Both the position numbers and the translations under genes were made by a program. Shown here one piece after another: positions 5,770 through 6,514 of a stretch of DNA of 6,514 bases; the stretch's first letter is position 1, and the number at the start of each line of letters is the position of its first letter. This DNA comes from Rhodocyclales bacterium (GTDB lineage Bacteria > Pseudomonadota > Gammaproteobacteria > Burkholderiales > Rhodocyclaceae): the NCBI GenBank assembly GCA_021413665.1, contig JAIOPW010000259.1, positions 1-6,514 on the forward strand, in the 5' to 3' direction. The notes below the pieces were generated by a model, which was not told the DNA's origin, made no database searches, and worked only from the letters and a program-made list of their open reading frames with translations.

Positions 5770-5792
5770 GGCGGTTGCAGCAAGGTACCGCC
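5770..5792 (+). other. Small stem-loop in the phaC leader
   Basis: GGCGGT (5770-5775) pairs with ACCGCC (5787-5792) around an 11-base loop, ending 5 bases before the first GGAG of the phaC ribosome binding region. It could affect initiation, but a 6-base stem in GC-rich DNA may be chance. Confidence 0.25.
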
Positions 5793-5802
5793 TTTGTGGA
5801 GT

Positions 5803-5806
5803 GGAG
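5803..5806 (+). promoter_or_regulatory. Ribosome binding site of phaC
   Basis: GGAG lies 9 bases before the ATG at 5816 and decides against the upstream in-frame ATG at 5768. A second GGAG at 5798-5801 is slightly farther away. Confidence 0.65.
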
Positions 5807-5815
5807 AATATCGTC

Positions 5816-6514
5816 ATGAGTCCGACCAAACAGTCCAAGTCATCGACAACCCCCCAGTCTGCCTGGCGGGCTGTGAATCAGGCGGTTGAGGCCAAGATCG
5901 ATCCGATCGGAATGACCACCCCGCTGATGCACGCGCAGCTCGCCTGGCTGTCGCATCCGCAGGAGATGTCCGAAACCCTGACCGAGTTTTCGACCAAGCT
6001 GTGGGAACTGCAGACTCATTCCTGGCATCGCGCGCTGGGCATGCCGAGCAAGGACGTGGTATCGCCGAATCCGGACGACACGCGCTTCGCCGACCCGATA
6101 TGGAGTGACTCGGCGAGCTGGGACATCGTCAAGGAATGGTACTTGATGATGACTCACCAGGTGCAGGACATGCTCTATGACACGCCCGGGCTGTCGAGTC
6201 GCGACCGGCGCCGCGCCGCGTTCTGGTGGCGCAAGTGGCTCAACGCCATCGCGCCGACCAATTTCCTGCTGACCAATCCGGCTGCCATGCAAAAGGCGAT
6301 GGAAACGCGCGGTGAGAGTTTGCTTAAGGGATTCAACAACTTCGTCACCGACTTCCAGGCGGGCGACGTACAAATGGCGCGCCCGACGGATTTCGTGGTT
6401 GGCAAGGATCTGGGAACCACGCCGGGCAAAGTCGTGTTCCGCAATCGCCTGCTGGAGGTTCTGCACTACACGCCGACCAGGGACAAGGTTTTCGAGATGC
6501 CCATCGTGATCGTC
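5816..6514 (+). CDS. phaC: Polyhydroxyalkanoate synthase, class I-like, N-terminal part (PhaC)
   Basis: PhaC polymerises hydroxyacyl-CoA thioesters into polyhydroxyalkanoate, the carbon-storage polymer, at the surface of cytoplasmic granules. The 233 residues visible run off the window end with no stop; full class I enzymes have about 560-600. Family features of the N-terminal PhaC domain are DTRFADPIWS (88-97), a helical region ending in LNAIAPTNFLLTNPAAM (142-158), ETRGESLLKG (163-172), DFVVGKDLGTTPGKVVFRN (192-210) and LLEVLHYTPTRDKVFEMPIVIV (212-233). The alpha/beta-hydrolase core with the catalytic Cys, Asp and His lies beyond the window. The ATG at 5816 follows GGAG at 5803-5806 by 9 bases. 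An in-frame ATG at 5768 would add 16 residues but has no ribosome binding site. The N-terminus is rich in Trp and may mark a distinct subgroup. Another PHA-synthase-like hydrolase is the only real alternative. Confidence 0.9.
   Translation, partial: MSPTKQSKSSTTPQSAWRAVNQAVEAKIDPIGMTTPLMHAQLAWLSHPQEMSETLTEFSTKLWELQTHSWHRALGMPSKDVVSPNPDDTRFADPIWSDSASWDIVKEWYLMMTHQVQDMLYDTPGLSSRDRRRAAFWWRKWLNAIAPTNFLLTNPAAMQKAMETRGESLLKGFNNFVTDFQAGDVQMARPTDFVVGKDLGTTPGKVVFRNRLLEVLHYTPTRDKVFEMPIVIV

Noticed and set aside
5768..5815. Earlier in-frame ATG for phaC at 5768
   Set aside because: No ribosome binding site precedes it, it would place the GGAG sites inside the gene, and the added 16 residues look unlike a PhaC N-terminus.
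5840..6466. Open frame on the - strand opposite phaC
   Set aside because: The + strand reading shows clear PHA synthase motifs throughout; the antisense frame is a shadow.

Overview
This window looks like chromosomal DNA of a respiring betaproteobacterium with fairly high GC. Gene order, protein wording and the presence of a PHA synthase would suit a Rhodocyclales-type organism (Azoarcus, Thauera or Dechloromonas relatives). That placement is an impression from the protein sequences, not a measured result. No mobile element, CRISPR array, rRNA or tRNA is visible.

Bases 1-4956 hold the cytochrome cbb3 oxidase cluster on the + strand: the 3' part of ccoN (catalytic subunit), then ccoO (monoheme cytochrome c), ccoQ (small membrane subunit), ccoP (diheme cytochrome c), ccoG (polyferredoxin-type copper reductase) and ccoH (assembly and stability factor). 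Two small membrane-protein genes follow in the same direction, of 46 and 90 residues; the second is not one I recognise. The genes are tightly packed, with a 4-base overlap at ccoQ/ccoP and essentially no gap at ccoG/ccoH, and are probably one long transcript. The exceptions are a 69-base ccoN-ccoO gap and an 85-base ccoP-ccoG gap, each with a stem-loop. The usual later genes ccoI and ccoS are not present in this stretch.

Bases 4957-5214 are a 258-base gap between convergent genes; I see only weak hairpins there. A universal stress protein gene of the UspA type follows on the - strand (5215-5658).

Bases 5659-5815 separate the usp gene from a divergent + strand gene, a class I-like polyhydroxyalkanoate synthase (phaC) that is cut by the window end. 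This intergenic region carries a perfect FNR/ANR box (TTGATCAAGATCAA, 5709-5722). Its spacing to a -10-like hexamer on the usp side is that of a class II FNR-activated promoter.

Taken together, the window groups functions for life at low oxygen: a high-affinity terminal oxidase with its assembly factors, a probably oxygen-regulated stress protein, and carbon-storage polymer synthesis. The core genes are standard. The most interesting points are the FNR-box promoter architecture, a 10-base tandem duplication that rebuilds the ccoH start, and the two small membrane proteins at the end of the cco cluster.
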